DNA of 53,807 nt from an uncultured Gemmatimonadales bacterium (GCA_947259405.1 CAMYLY010000014.1:1-53807), one strand, 5' to 3'. Numbered from the stretch's first letter, positions 8,384 through 18,037 are shown. Numbers and translations are program-made. Notes: generated from the letters alone by a model not told the origin.

Positions 8384-9592
8384 ATGACATCAACGCGATC
8401 CGCGCTCCTGATAAGCGCCGCTGCTCTTGCGTTCCTGGCCTGTGATGATGAATCCCTCGCACCACCGCAGACATCGTCCCCGATCTTTGCGCGATACGTC
8501 GCCCTCGGGAATTCCATCACTGCGGGATTCGAATCCGGCGGTATCAACGACAGCACCCAACGGAACTCCTACGCCGTGCTCCTCGCGGAAGCGATGGGAT
8601 TGGAGATCGGGAGCGAGTTCTCGTACCCGTCCTTGGCCATGCCTGGGTGTCCACCGCCACTGGTCAACATCTTCACGCTCGAAACGATCGATACGATCCC
8701 CGGCGACTGCGCCTTTCGGGCGAACGCCTCGACGCGACTCAACTTGCTCGCCGTTCCAGGCGCGGCGACGATCGACATTATCTCGAATTTGGATGGCACG
8801 AGCAGTCCGAATCCGCTCACGACGTTCATCCTGGGTGGCCGAACGCAGCTGGAAGCGGCGGCGCAGATCGACCCGACGTTCGTGACGGTGTGGATCGGCA
8901 ATAACGATGTGCTCGGAGCAATCCTCGACGGTACGAACCCGGGCGAACCGGGCTTGATCACCCGCGCCCGAGACTTTCAGAGCGCGTACGACAGTCTCAT
9001 GGCCGGCCTCGACGCACTGGGGACTATCCAGGGAGGCGTTTTGATCGGTGTCGTGCAGGTACGATTCGCTCCCTATGCCTCGACGGGTGCCGAGTACTGG
9101 CAGGCCTCGCAGAGCATTCCCACACTCACCGTGGACAATAACTGCCTGGCCACGACGCCGATAACCGGAACATCCGATACGGCGTCCGTGCTGATCCCCT
9201 TCCACTACGGTGCGCCGATCATGGCCGCTGCCAGTGGCGGGACACCGCAGACGATCGATTGCTCTGTGGACGCGGTCATCAGCGCCGACGAGGCCGCATT
9301 CATGACACTCGTGGTTGAGGGCTACAACGACATCATCGAGCAGCACGCGGTGGATCGCAGTTGGGCCTACGTGGATCCCAACACTATTCTCCAGACGCTT
9401 CTGCAGGATCCCACCCAGATACGCCCGTTTCCGGCATTCGACCCTGCCGATCCACAACACGAGGATGCTCCATTCGGTACGGCCGTTACGCGCGACGGCA
9501 TCCACCCGAGCGCGTCCGCACAGATCTTGATCCTGAACGCGGTCGTGGACGCGATCAACACGACGTACGGGACGAGCTTGAGTGGACAGTAA
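8384..9592 (+). CDS. SGNH/GDSL-type esterase lipoprotein
   Basis: This 402-residue protein has a lipoprotein signal: MTSTRSALLISAAALAFLAC, with the lipobox Cys at 20. It is therefore probably anchored in the outer or inner membrane. The catalytic blocks of the SGNH family are visible: block I YVALGNSITAGF (Ser nucleophile, near 48), block III WIGNNDVL (Asn), and block V TRDGIHPSA (Asp-x-x-His, near residues 370-373). The family hydrolyses esters of lipids or sugars; the substrate cannot be told. ATG 8384 is the only good start before the signal peptide. The gene sits between two outer-membrane barrel genes and overlaps the next start by 11 bases, so it probably works with the FadL-like channel on an ester-containing compound. 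Confidence 0.88.
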   Translation: MTSTRSALLISAAALAFLACDDESLAPPQTSSPIFARYVALGNSITAGFESGGINDSTQRNSYAVLLAEAMGLEIGSEFSYPSLAMPGCPPPLVNIFTLETIDTIPGDCAFRANASTRLNLLAVPGAATIDIISNLDGTSSPNPLTTFILGGRTQLEAAAQIDPTFVTVWIGNNDVLGAILDGTNPGEPGLITRARDFQSAYDSLMAGLDALGTIQGGVLIGVVQVRFAPYASTGAEYWQASQSIPTLTVDNNCLATTPITGTSDTASVLIPFHYGAPIMAAASGGTPQTIDCSVDAVISADEAAFMTLVVEGYNDIIEQHAVDRSWAYVDPNTILQTLLQDPTQIRPFPAFDPADPQHEDAPFGTAVTRDGIHPSASAQILILNAVVDAINTTYGTSLSGQ

Positions 9593-11270
9593 GTCGCGCG
9601 GACGGGCGGACGGGCAGGTAGGCGGACGCGCGCACGGGCGGGCCATCCGCTGGTTGCTCCTCACCGTGCCTGTGGCTGTCACTCTTTGGCCCAACAGTTT
9701 GTCCGCGCAATATGCCGACGCGTGGGTGAACCCGCGCGGTACGCTCCGCGTGAGTTTCGAACCCATGTACATCAACTTCGGGCAGCGATTCGACACGTTG
9801 GGGAACGTGGAGGCACTGGGGACCGATTTCTCCGATGACTCAGCTGGCGTTCGCCTCATCCCCACCCTCTACGACGCGCAGGCCGCCATTTGGTCCATCA
9901 GTGGTGATTCGTCGATCGCTATCAACACGGGCGCCTTCCGGACTACTCTCGAATCCGACATCCGGCGCCTCCCATTCAATTTCGCGTTCGGGCTCACAGA
10001 CCGTCTGACGCTGACGGCCTCGGTCCCGTTGGTCACGACCCGATCACAGGTCGACCTGTCCATCGATTCGACCGACTCGGATCTGGGATGGAACCAAGCC
10101 TCGCCTGGTGCCGCAAATGCCGCGGCCGCCGCACAGATCCAAAGTCTCCTCAATGAGCTCGAGACTGCCGCGTCGTTCGTCGAGGGACAGATCGCGGCCA
10201 ATGGCTACGACTGTCCCACGGGACCCACGTGTGATCAGGCGCGAGACGCCGTACTTCGGGCGCGGCAGATGCAGGCCGACGTCACGTTGCTTTCAGGTGT
10301 GGACGCGGCCGGCGGGACGGCCACCGTGCTGACGCCGTTTGCACCGATTGGCGGCTCCGTCACCGGGGTCGCCGTGACAACCGCCATTGCCAGCCTCGTC
10401 GCGGACCTCCAAAGCCTGGGTGCGCCGGCCGTCACATCGTCGTTCCCGCTCCCCAGTGAACCAGTGACCACCAGTGACGTCGAAACGCTCTCTAGCGATC
10501 CCGCCTATGGATATTCGGCGCCGCTCTTGGGACTGACGAAATACTCGAATCGTATCGGGGACGTAGAAGTCGGCATGCGATTCGGCATCGCGCAGAACGA
10601 GAAGCTGCGCGCCGTGCTGATCGGCAACGTCCGGCTACCCACCGGCAACCGAGACGTTCCCGACAACTACACCGATATCGGGCCGGGCGACAAACAAACC
10701 GACATCGAGTTCGGCATCCAGAGCGTGTGGATGCCGGGAACGTTCCTCGCTCTGGCAATTGACGCGATGTACACCATGCAGCTTGGCGATCGGCTCGAAC
10801 GCCGCGTGACGCCTCCGGATCGCCCGTTCGCCACGTTGGCCACTCAGGCCACCGTCCAACGCAATCTGGGCGACATCCTGCGAGTTGGCGTCTATCCGTC
10901 GCTCCGATTGAGCGAGGGATTCACCGCGTATGGTTCTGCCACATTCCTCCACAAATCCGCCGATGCGTTCACCCTCACTGGCGCACTCGACGTGCCGCCA
11001 TCACTGGGCGGCCCCGTGTCGGCCGCCGACCTGGAGCGAAACACCTCCTGGCGCTCGCTGTCATTTGGAGGCGGGATCTACCTCAGGATGGACCGAGGCG
11101 CCGTGGAACCCAAGCTCCCGATCGAGGGGGGTGTCGACTACCGGTCCGCGTTTTCGGGCAGCGGCGGACTCACGCCAAAGACTACAACAGTCAACTTCTT
11201 CTTGCGGTTGTACTGGAGATTGTGGGGTGGTCCTCCACCGGCGGAGGAAGCACCGACGCCGTCACCCTGA
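9582..11270 (+). CDS. Putative outer-membrane beta-barrel protein
   Basis: The 562-residue product starts at a GTG that overlaps the SGNH stop by 11 bases. The first 22 residues are Arg/Gly-rich and read through a GGACGGGC-type repeat, then comes a signal peptide (RWLLLTVPVAVTLWPNSLSAQ). After that: DAWVNPRGTLRVSFEPMYINFGQRFD, NFAFGLTDRLTLTASVPLV, FRTTLESDIRRLPFNF and many alternating strands, ending in TTTVNFFLRLYWRLWGG. A helical Ala/Gln/Glu-rich insert (about residues 170-245) could be a plug or coiled hairpin. I do not recognise a named family; the pattern is that of MetA/transporter-like barrels found beside FadL genes. It probably forms the third part of a surface uptake or export system with its two neighbours. 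Confidence 0.65.
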   Translation: MDSKSRGRADGQVGGRAHGRAIRWLLLTVPVAVTLWPNSLSAQYADAWVNPRGTLRVSFEPMYINFGQRFDTLGNVEALGTDFSDDSAGVRLIPTLYDAQAAIWSISGDSSIAINTGAFRTTLESDIRRLPFNFAFGLTDRLTLTASVPLVTTRSQVDLSIDSTDSDLGWNQASPGAANAAAAAQIQSLLNELETAASFVEGQIAANGYDCPTGPTCDQARDAVLRARQMQADVTLLSGVDAAGGTATVLTPFAPIGGSVTGVAVTTAIASLVADLQSLGAPAVTSSFPLPSEPVTTSDVETLSSDPAYGYSAPLLGLTKYSNRIGDVEVGMRFGIAQNEKLRAVLIGNVRLPTGNRDVPDNYTDIGPGDKQTDIEFGIQSVWMPGTFLALAIDAMYTMQLGDRLERRVTPPDRPFATLATQATVQRNLGDILRVGVYPSLRLSEGFTAYGSATFLHKSADAFTLTGALDVPPSLGGPVSAADLERNTSWRSLSFGGGIYLRMDRGAVEPKLPIEGGVDYRSAFSGSGGLTPKTTTVNFFLRLYWRLWGGPPPAEEAPTPSP

Positions 11271-11278
11271 TCTTCAGG

Positions 11279-12970
11279 CTACTTTGCCGGAACGCTCTCC
11301 TTCCGGCGCTTCTTCAAGAGCTCTTCGGCGTGCCGCCGGGAGGTCGCGTCGTCTGCGTCGCCGAACATCCTCGCAATCTCGCCCACACGCTCGTCGCCAC
11401 TCACCATCTGAATGTCGCTCGTGGCAATACCGCCCCGTGAGGATTTGGCAATGGACAGGTGGTGGCCCGCCCGCGCCGCGATCTGTGGAAGGTGTGTGAT
11501 CACGAGGACCTGCCGACCGCCAGCGACCTCGGCGAGTGCATCGCCCACTTGCGCGGCGACTTCGCCTCCGATGCCCTGATCGACTTCGTCGAACACCAAG
11601 GTGGGGATCGTATCCAATCCGCTCAACACCACCTTGAGCGCCAGCATCAGTCTCGAGAGCTCACCACCGCTGGCAACCTGCGCCAACGGTCGGGCGTCGA
11701 GTCCGGGGTTCAATTGAACCGTGAACGTAATTTGCTCTGCTCCAGCCTCCGTCACGCCATCGAGTTCCCGAAACGCCACGGCGAACTTCCCATCTGGCAT
11801 GCCGAGCCCCGGCAGCAAAGCTTCCGTTGCCTTCTTGAGCTTGATGGCAGCCGCTTTCCGGACCTTCGTCAACGCGGCGGCCGCCGCGGTTAACTCCTCC
11901 TCGGCCGCCGCTCGTTCGGCACCGAGTTTCTCCAGATCCAGATCGGCGGTGTCCAGAACATCTAACTCACCGGCTGACTCCTCTCGCGTCCGGAGCACGT
12001 CCTCAATGGATTCCCCATATTTCTGCATCAGGCGATATAAGAGGTCGCGACGACGCTCCACATCTCGGAGCCGAGAAGGATCCGATTCGATCTCCGAGGC
12101 GTATTCGCGCACCGACAGCGCGAGTTCCTCGAGATTCGCGCGAGCCGTTTCGATTAACTCTGGCCATCGGGCCACCGAGTCGTCGAGCCGAACGAGGTGA
12201 TTGAGCGTTCGATCCGCATCGCCAATCGCGGCCATCGCCGATGCCTCGCCGTCCGATTCCAGGAACTCCAGCAGGCGCTCGGCGAGTTCCGTCAACTCTT
12301 CGGCGTTGCCCAGGCGCTTGGCCTCGACATCGAGCGATGCATCTTCACCCAGGCGTAACTCTGCGTGGCTAATCTCCTCCACCACATGTCGGAGGTAGTC
12401 CGCGCGGCGCCTGACGTCGTCGCGCTTGCGCTGGAGGTCGGATTCGCGTTCGCGGAGATCGACGACCGTACGGTATGCCGTGCGGACTCGCAGTCGGTGG
12501 GCATCGGCGTGGCCAAAGGCGTCGAGGATGTCGCGCTGCACCTTCGCTTTGAGCAATGACTGGGCTTCATGCTGGCCATGCAGGTCCACGAGACGCTGCC
12601 CCAAGGTCGCCAACGCCGAGACGCTGGTGGGACTGCCGTTGGCCCAGGCGCGATTGCGGCCTGCCGCATTGATCTCGCGACGCACGACGATCCGATCGTC
12701 CTCGATGTCGATGCCGAGCTCGTCGGCGACGTCCATGGTCTGCGGATCGTGGCCGCCGACCAGTTCGAATGCGGCCTCGACCACGGCGCGCGTCGCCCCC
12801 GGGCGGACCGCGTCGCTCGACGCCCTCTCGCCCAACAGGAGGGCCAGCGCATCCACGAGCATGGATTTCCCCGCACCGGTTTCGCCGGTGAGCACGTTCA
12901 GGCCAGGCTTGAGGGGGAGGGTGACGTCCGCGATGACAGCTAGATCGCGGACGCGAAGCTCAGTCAGCAC
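11279..12970 (-). CDS. recN: DNA repair protein RecN
   Basis: This SMC-like ATPase for double-strand break repair has 563 residues. The Walker A GETGAGKS is near residue 29-36; a long coiled coil fills the middle (about 150-370); the C-terminal half has LAQVASGGELSRLMLALK (ABC signature) and LVFDEVDQGIGG (Walker B), then VLVITHLPQIAA. A GTG at 13000 is also in frame, but GTG 12970 gives the usual family start MLTELRVRDLAVI and has GAGG five bases upstream. The start overlaps the nadK stop by 11 bases, so translation is likely coupled. recN is the last gene of the long - strand block and converges on the beta-barrel gene with only 8 bases between stops. Confidence 0.95.
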   Translation of the reverse strand: MLTELRVRDLAVIADVTLPLKPGLNVLTGETGAGKSMLVDALALLLGERASSDAVRPGATRAVVEAAFELVGGHDPQTMDVADELGIDIEDDRIVVRREINAAGRNRAWANGSPTSVSALATLGQRLVDLHGQHEAQSLLKAKVQRDILDAFGHADAHRLRVRTAYRTVVDLRERESDLQRKRDDVRRRADYLRHVVEEISHAELRLGEDASLDVEAKRLGNAEELTELAERLLEFLESDGEASAMAAIGDADRTLNHLVRLDDSVARWPELIETARANLEELALSVREYASEIESDPSRLRDVERRRDLLYRLMQKYGESIEDVLRTREESAGELDVLDTADLDLEKLGAERAAAEEELTAAAAALTKVRKAAAIKLKKATEALLPGLGMPDGKFAVAFRELDGVTEAGAEQITFTVQLNPGLDARPLAQVASGGELSRLMLALKVVLSGLDTIPTLVFDEVDQGIGGEVAAQVGDALAEVAGGRQVLVITHLPQIAARAGHHLSIAKSSRGGIATSDIQMVSGDERVGEIARMFGDADDATSRRHAEELLKKRRKESVPAK

Positions 12971-13838
12971 TCGATCCTCGTTCGCGGTCGCTGAGGTCAC
13001 CCCACTTTAGCTTGTCACGCATGCGAGCGAAGAACCCTTTTTGTGCGAGCCGCACCAATCGAACGGACGAGGCCGCGCGCCGCACCCGAACGTGGTGTCC
13101 TGGCTCGACGACAGCCCCTTCCTGGCCGTCATATGACACGAGTACTTGGTCGGGCACCGGAGGCACGAGTTCGACAATGACCTCCGCTTCCCCGCGCACG
13201 ACGATCGGTCGTACCGCCAACGTATGAGGACAGATCGCCGTGATCACGAGCGCGTCCACATCGGGCACGACCACGGGGCCACCGGCGCTCAGCGAATACG
13301 CGGTCGATCCCGTGGGCGTCGCAATGATGATCCCATCGGCGCTGTACTGTCCCACCTCTTCGCGATCGGCCGTGACGCGGACGTGGATGACGCGCGCCAC
13401 ACCGGCCTTGTGGACTACCACGTCGTTGAGTGCAAGCTGCCCCTCGCGCTCGCGCGACGCCTCGCCCACGAACGTTTGGAGCGTGCCCCGGACCTCGACA
13501 TCGTATTGCCCGTTGAGGAATTCCGCCATCTGGCGCTCGAAATGCTCGGGTGTCGCCGTCGTCAGGAACCCTACCCGACCGAGATTGACGCCGAGAATCG
13601 GTACGTCGCGACCGGCTAAGAAACGCGCCCCGCGCAGGAGGGTTCCGTCTCCGCCAAACGTAAGTAGCAGTTCGAGGGTCGTATCGCTGGTGAGTGGGGC
13701 AACCGGTTCAGGCCAGAGTGTTGCGAGGTCATCCTCGGAGAAGAGCCTGAGATCATGATCGGGAGCCAAACCCGCAAGTTGTGACAGGAGCCTTTGGAGA
13801 ACCTCATACCGTGGGTTCCCGACGACCCCGATGTTCAT
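12960..13838 (-). CDS. nadK: NAD kinase
   Basis: This is a 292-residue NAD kinase, which phosphorylates NAD+ to NADP+ in the cytosol. The nucleotide-binding GGDGTLLRGAR is at residues 62-72, followed by VNLGRVGFLT, the family ALNDVVVHK segment, and DGIIIATPTGSTAYSLSAGGPVVVPD near residue 170. ATG 13838 shares the four bases ATGA with the dxs stop, and the 3' end overlaps recN; nadK-recN is a common bacterial pair. The C-terminus (LAQKGFFARMRDKLKWGDLSDRE) is normal for the family. Length and motifs are complete, so it should be active. Confidence 0.96.
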   Translation of the reverse strand: MNIGVVGNPRYEVLQRLLSQLAGLAPDHDLRLFSEDDLATLWPEPVAPLTSDTTLELLLTFGGDGTLLRGARFLAGRDVPILGVNLGRVGFLTTATPEHFERQMAEFLNGQYDVEVRGTLQTFVGEASREREGQLALNDVVVHKAGVARVIHVRVTADREEVGQYSADGIIIATPTGSTAYSLSAGGPVVVPDVDALVITAICPHTLAVRPIVVRGEAEVIVELVPPVPDQVLVSYDGQEGAVVEPGHHVRVRRAASSVRLVRLAQKGFFARMRDKLKWGDLSDRERGSSAD

Positions 13839-15733
13839 CGAGGCAGCAGGCTCTCTTCGGTCGCGAGCGCGCGGACAGTTTGCGCGATTCCCTCGGGTGA
13901 GAGTCCGACCGCCTCGAGTTGGCGAGCGCGTGAGGCATGGTCGAACGTGCGGTCCGGCGTTCCCAGTGACACCACGCGTGTGTCCGGCGAAAAACCGCCG
14001 ACCTCACGCGCGAGAAACGCCCCAAAGCCGTTCACCACGGATCCGTCTTCGACCGTGACCAGCAGCCGATGATCGAGAAGCAGAGCCTCGAGCATGGCCC
14101 GGTCGTAGGGCTTGAGGAAGCGACAGTTCACGACGGAGACCTCGAGTCCCTCTTCCGCGAGCATCGCGGCCGCCCGCATTGCCGGCTGGCACATGACCCC
14201 TACGGCAAGGATTGCACAGTGCGTCCCCGCACGGAGCGTCTCCCAACTACCATACTCGACCGGGCCGACTTCAGCCGCCGGCACGATCGGTCCGGGCGCA
14301 TTGTCACGAGGGTATCGTGTACAGAAGGGACCGTCGTGGGCGAGCGCGCAACGCAGGAGCCCGGTGAGTTCCGGGCCGTCCTTGGGTGCCGTGACCGTCA
14401 TGTTCGGGACCGCGAGCATATAGGGGATGTCGTACAGACCCATGTGTGTCTGGCCGTCGGCTCCGACCATCCCCGCGCGATCCATGGCGAAGATGACCGG
14501 AAGGTTCTGGATGGCGACATCGTGCACGATGTTGTCGAAGCCGCGCTGCAGGAACGTCGAATAGATCGCCGCGATCGGTCGGATTCCCTGGGTCGCCAGC
14601 CCGGCGGCAAACGTGGTCGCGTGGCCCTCGGCGATACCGACATCGAAGTGGCGCTCTGGCCATTTCTTTTGAAAGATGTTGGTCCCAGACCCCGACGGCA
14701 TCGCCGCTGTGATCGCCACGAGATTTGGGTGCTCTGCCGCGAGTTCGCTTATGGCCGTCCCGAACACTTTGGTCCACGCCGGTAGACCACCGGAAGACGG
14801 AAGCAACTCCCCTGTTTGCGGATCGTAGGGGTTCCGGGCGTGGAACTTCTCGTGATCGGGTTCTTGCATGGGGAACCCGCGCCCTTTTTGCGTGACGATG
14901 TGGACGAGCCGCGGACCACCGAGCGAGCGCACGAGATCGAAGGTCTTGACCATCTGGTCTACGTTGTGACCGTCGATGGGGCCGAAATACCGAAACCCCA
15001 GCTCTTCGAACAGCATCCCCGGTGAGAACAGGTTTTTCACGCTCTCTTCGACGTTCTTTGCGAAATCAAGCATCTGCTGCCCACCGACGACCTGTGACGC
15101 CTTCTGGAAGGCAAGCTTCACACGTTCGCGCCACCGGTTCGCGAACGGGCTCGCGATCACGCCGCCCAAGTACTTGGAGATCGCACCCACGTTGGGCGCA
15201 ATCGACATCCCATTGTCGTTGAGGACCAGGATGATGTCGCGGTCCGAATGCCCAGCGTTGTTGAGGCCTTCGTAGGAGAGTCCACAGGTCATCGCACCAT
15301 CCCCAAACACCGCGACCACGTCGTACGAATCGTTCGACAGATCGCGAGCAGCTGCCATCCCAAGCGCCGCGGACACCGCCGTGCCGGCGTGGCCCGCACC
15401 GAATTGGTCGTGCTCGCTCTCATCTCGCCGCAGGAATCCCGAGAGCCCGCCCTCTTGCCGCAGCGTGGGCAATCGGTCGTTGCGTCCGGTCAGGATCTTC
15501 CACGGATATCCTTGATGGCCGACATCCCAAAGGACCTTGTCGGTCGGAGAGTCGAAGCAGTGCGCGAGCGCGACGGTGAGCTCCACCACACCCAGACCCG
15601 CACCGATATGTCCTCCGGTTTGGGACACGACTTCGATGAGGCGGGCTCGCACCTCGTCCGCCAAGGTCGTGAGCTCGGCCGTCGACAGTCGTCGAACGTC
15701 AGAGGGTGACTGGATCGTTTCTAGAATCGACAT
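13835..15733 (-). CDS. dxs: 1-deoxy-D-xylulose-5-phosphate synthase
   Basis: The enzyme joins pyruvate and glyceraldehyde 3-phosphate, using thiamine diphosphate, in the first step of the MEP isoprenoid pathway. It has 632 residues (usual size). VLWDVGHQGYPWKILTGR and the thiamine-diphosphate site GDGAMTCGLSYEGLNNAG lie in the N-terminal domain; MDRAGMVGADGQTHMG lies in the central domain; the C-terminal transketolase-like domain follows. An ATG at 15751 is in frame, but ATG 15733 matches the family start (MSILETIQSPSDVRRL) and has GAGG four bases upstream. It begins 31 bases after ispA, which makes the isoprenoid chain from its products, so the two form a pathway operon. The stop overlaps nadK (ATGA). 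Confidence 0.97.
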   Translation of the reverse strand: MSILETIQSPSDVRRLSTAELTTLADEVRARLIEVVSQTGGHIGAGLGVVELTVALAHCFDSPTDKVLWDVGHQGYPWKILTGRNDRLPTLRQEGGLSGFLRRDESEHDQFGAGHAGTAVSAALGMAAARDLSNDSYDVVAVFGDGAMTCGLSYEGLNNAGHSDRDIILVLNDNGMSIAPNVGAISKYLGGVIASPFANRWRERVKLAFQKASQVVGGQQMLDFAKNVEESVKNLFSPGMLFEELGFRYFGPIDGHNVDQMVKTFDLVRSLGGPRLVHIVTQKGRGFPMQEPDHEKFHARNPYDPQTGELLPSSGGLPAWTKVFGTAISELAAEHPNLVAITAAMPSGSGTNIFQKKWPERHFDVGIAEGHATTFAAGLATQGIRPIAAIYSTFLQRGFDNIVHDVAIQNLPVIFAMDRAGMVGADGQTHMGLYDIPYMLAVPNMTVTAPKDGPELTGLLRCALAHDGPFCTRYPRDNAPGPIVPAAEVGPVEYGSWETLRAGTHCAILAVGVMCQPAMRAAAMLAEEGLEVSVVNCRFLKPYDRAMLEALLLDHRLLVTVEDGSVVNGFGAFLAREVGGFSPDTRVVSLGTPDRTFDHASRARQLEAVGLSPEGIAQTVRALATEESLLPR

Positions 15734-15764
15734 AGGCCCTCTTGGGTGCACTGGGAGTTCCCGG

Positions 15765-16685
15765 TCACATCCGGCGGGTTACGGCGTACTCGCCCAACCC
15801 GCGCAACAGCGTGCAATTTACGCCCATGCCCCCAAGATGGTCCACGGCCTTCCCGTAGTGCTCGAGCGCGGCCCGCTTGGCTCCGTCTACCCCCAACATC
15901 GATACGAAGTTTGCCTTGTGCTGGGCTGCATCCTTACCGGCCGTCTTGCCAAGCACATCCGAGGTGCCCGTCGCGTCGAGCACATCGTCGACGATCTGAA
16001 ACGCAAGCCCGATCTCGCCACCGAAGGCCCGGAGCATCCCCAGCTGGCTCTCGGTGGCGTGGGCGGCCATACCGCCCATCACGACGCTCGCCACGATGAG
16101 CGCACCGGTCTTGGCACGGTGGAGATCGATCAGCTCCTCGAGCGAGATACCTCGCCCTTCAGCTTCAAGGTCGAGAATCTGACCGGCGATCATGCCGGAG
16201 ACCCCAGCCGCACGGTACAACTCGACGCCAATGCGGCCAGCGAGCGTTGCATCGAGCCCCAAGCGCTCGGCCCCAGCCGCGAGCACTGTCGCAGACAGCG
16301 GCACCATGCGGAACCCCGCTTCCGTAGCGGTCGGTACGTCAAACTGCCTGTGAGTCGTCGGGCGACCACGCCGAAGGTCGTCGTTGTCCATGCAAGGGAG
16401 ATCGTCGTGGACAAGGGAATAGGTGTGTACCACCTCGACAGCGGCGGCCAGCTCACTGGCGTCCCCGACGCCTCCCAACTCCCGATACGCAGCGAGCACG
16501 AGGGCCGGCCGCATGCGCTTTCCCGTGGAGGCCAGGCTGTAGGCGATGGCCTCCCCCACACGGCCCGGGATATCCCGTTGAGCATAGTCAGCCCATCGCG
16601 CGAGCTGTTCGCTCACCACAGCTTGCGTCGCTGCGAGGAACGCCTGAATGTCAGTCGTCGAGGTCTTGGAGTGCGATAGTACCAT
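15765..16685 (-). CDS. ispA: Polyprenyl (farnesyl/geranylgeranyl) diphosphate synthase
   Basis: This 306-residue trans-prenyltransferase condenses IPP with allylic diphosphates. Both aspartate-rich motifs are present: DDLPCMD (94-100) and DDVLD (233-237), with GKTAGKD following. The substrate-binding GKRMRP lies at 55-60. The small residues before the first motif are V-H-T-Y-S-L-V-H; Tyr/Ser at the chain-length positions would allow C15-C20 products, but I would not fix the length from this. The ATG at 16685 overlaps xseB by 35 bases; no later start is good. The xseB-ispA-dxs order is widespread in bacteria and supports the name. Confidence 0.92.
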   Translation of the reverse strand: MVLSHSKTSTTDIQAFLAATQAVVSEQLARWADYAQRDIPGRVGEAIAYSLASTGKRMRPALVLAAYRELGGVGDASELAAAVEVVHTYSLVHDDLPCMDNDDLRRGRPTTHRQFDVPTATEAGFRMVPLSATVLAAGAERLGLDATLAGRIGVELYRAAGVSGMIAGQILDLEAEGRGISLEELIDLHRAKTGALIVASVVMGGMAAHATESQLGMLRAFGGEIGLAFQIVDDVLDATGTSDVLGKTAGKDAAQHKANFVSMLGVDGAKRAALEHYGKAVDHLGGMGVNCTLLRGLGEYAVTRRM

Positions 16686-16881
16686 CAGTTTCTTCGAGCA
16701 CCTTCTTCACCGTCAACTCCGATTTGGCCAGCAAGTCTCGCGCAACCTTGAGATGGCGGACGCCCTCCTCGAACCGGCCGATCGCCCGATCGAGGTCAAG
16801 GTCGTCCTCCTCCAGCTCGCGCACGATGGCTTCGAGTGACTCGAGTTCAGATTGCAGCGTCGGCTTGCGTTTAGCCATCAT
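16651..16881 (-). CDS. xseB: Exodeoxyribonuclease VII small subunit
   Basis: This 76-residue protein has the family core TLQSELESLEAIVRELEEDDLDLDRAIGRFEEGVRHLKVARDLL (two helices forming a hairpin). The D/E-L-D-L-D-x-A-I-x-x-F-E-x-G pattern is diagnostic. It binds the catalytic XseA subunit in exonuclease VII, which degrades single-stranded DNA to oligonucleotides. The start overlaps the xseA stop by 11 bases and the end overlaps ispA by 35 bases, so the three are tightly coupled. Confidence 0.95.
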   Translation of the reverse strand: MMAKRKPTLQSELESLEAIVRELEEDDLDLDRAIGRFEEGVRHLKVARDLLAKSELTVKKVLEETDGTIALQDLDD

Positions 16882-18037
16882 TGCCTCGTGGAATCGCCGC
16901 CACGGTGCCGTCCGACACGGTAAGATGGAACGCTACATCCGGCTCAAAATCTCGCGTGCGCTTGAGCACCTTGCCAGCGGCGTTCCGTGCGACGGCGTAC
17001 CCGCGACGCAAAACTTTGAGCGGGGAAAGGGCGTCGAGACGGGCTGCAAGTTCACTCACGTACGCCCGCTCTTCAGCCATCCGGCTCGTGACGGCGACCC
17101 CGAGACGATCCGCGGTGCGTGCCAGACGCTCCTCGGCCAGTTGCGTGCGACCGCTCAGGCCCCGCGCCAGCCGGCGCGCGAGTTGGTCCACGGACGCCTG
17201 CACGCGTTCGGCATCAGGTACAGCCGCCTCAGCCGCGGCGGACGGCGTCGCTGCTCGCACGTCGGCGACGAGATCCGTGAGTGTAACGTCGGTCTCGTGC
17301 CCGACGGCGGAAATCGTTGGCACCGAGACAGCAGCAACGGCACGCGCCACGATCTCGGTGTTGAACGCCCACAGGTCCTCTCGCGATCCGCCGCCACGCC
17401 CGACAATGATCAGATCGACGCCCCGAACGCGGTCAGCCGTTCGAAGGGCCGCGCGGATCTCCGTCTCGACGCCGTCCCCCTGCACACGGGTCGGCACCAC
17501 CACCAACTCTACCACCGGCCAACGACGTTTCGTGACGGCGATGATATCGCGGAGCGCGGCGCCATCCTCGGAGGTGACGACGGCAATGCGCGAGGGAAAC
17601 GGTGGCAGCGGGCGCTTGCGCGCTGAATCGAACAGCCCGTCGCGTTCGAGCGCGGCCTTGGCTTTTTCCAGTTCGATTTGCCATGCGCCGTCGGCCGCCG
17701 AGGGAAGCAGGCGTTTGACCGTGAGGCGAAACTCCCCTCGTTCCTCCCACACGGTCGGCCGTGCTTCCACAAACACCTCGGTGCCTTCCGTCGGCTGGGT
17801 GCGAACGCGCCGATTGTCGCTTTGCCACATGACGCATCGAATCTGCGCGTCGGCATCTCGGAGGGTGAAGTACCAATGGCCCGAGCGGTACGACTTGAAG
17901 CCTGTCACCTCACCACGCACCCAAAGACGGTCGAATCCGCGCTCGATGAGTTGTCGGGCGCGCCGGGTGACCTCGGCGACGCGCCAGGCACCGTCGGTCG
18001 AAGGAGGTAGGTGCGAGAAAAGGTCTAAAGCACCCAC
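16871..18037 (-). CDS. xseA: Exodeoxyribonuclease VII large subunit
   Basis: The catalytic subunit of exonuclease VII has 388 residues. An N-terminal OB-fold (about 20-110: [29 protein letters not shown]) binds single-stranded DNA. The catalytic domain follows ([58 protein letters not shown]), then a helical coiled coil and a short C-terminal beta segment. The GRGGGS and GHETD motifs are intact. The GTG start overlaps the folD stop by 13 bases. It is somewhat shorter than E. coli XseA (456 residues), with the loss in the coiled-coil part. Confidence 0.95.
   Translation of the reverse strand: MGALDLFSHLPPSTDGAWRVAEVTRRARQLIERGFDRLWVRGEVTGFKSYRSGHWYFTLRDADAQIRCVMWQSDNRRVRTQPTEGTEVFVEARPTVWEERGEFRLTVKRLLPSAADGAWQIELEKAKAALERDGLFDSARKRPLPPFPSRIAVVTSEDGAALRDIIAVTKRRWPVVELVVVPTRVQGDGVETEIRAALRTADRVRGVDLIIVGRGGGSREDLWAFNTEIVARAVAAVSVPTISAVGHETDVTLTDLVADVRAATPSAAAEAAVPDAERVQASVDQLARRLARGLSGRTQLAEERLARTADRLGVAVTSRMAEERAYVSELAARLDALSPLKVLRRGYAVARNAAGKVLKRTRDFEPDVAFHLTVSDGTVAAIPRGNDG

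Noticed and set aside
8390..9865. Long open frame opposite the SGNH gene
   Set aside because: No domain or signal is visible, composition mirrors the GC-rich sense codons, and the sense frame has clear SGNH motifs.
11231..11248. TCCTCC-ACCGGC-GGAGGA palindrome at the end of the beta-barrel gene
   Set aside because: It has only six base pairs and no T-run in either direction, and it codes for a Pro/Ala/Glu tail; not called a terminator.
15537..16679. Long open frame opposite dxs and ispA
   Set aside because: It runs antisense to two complete enzymes and has no recognisable motif.
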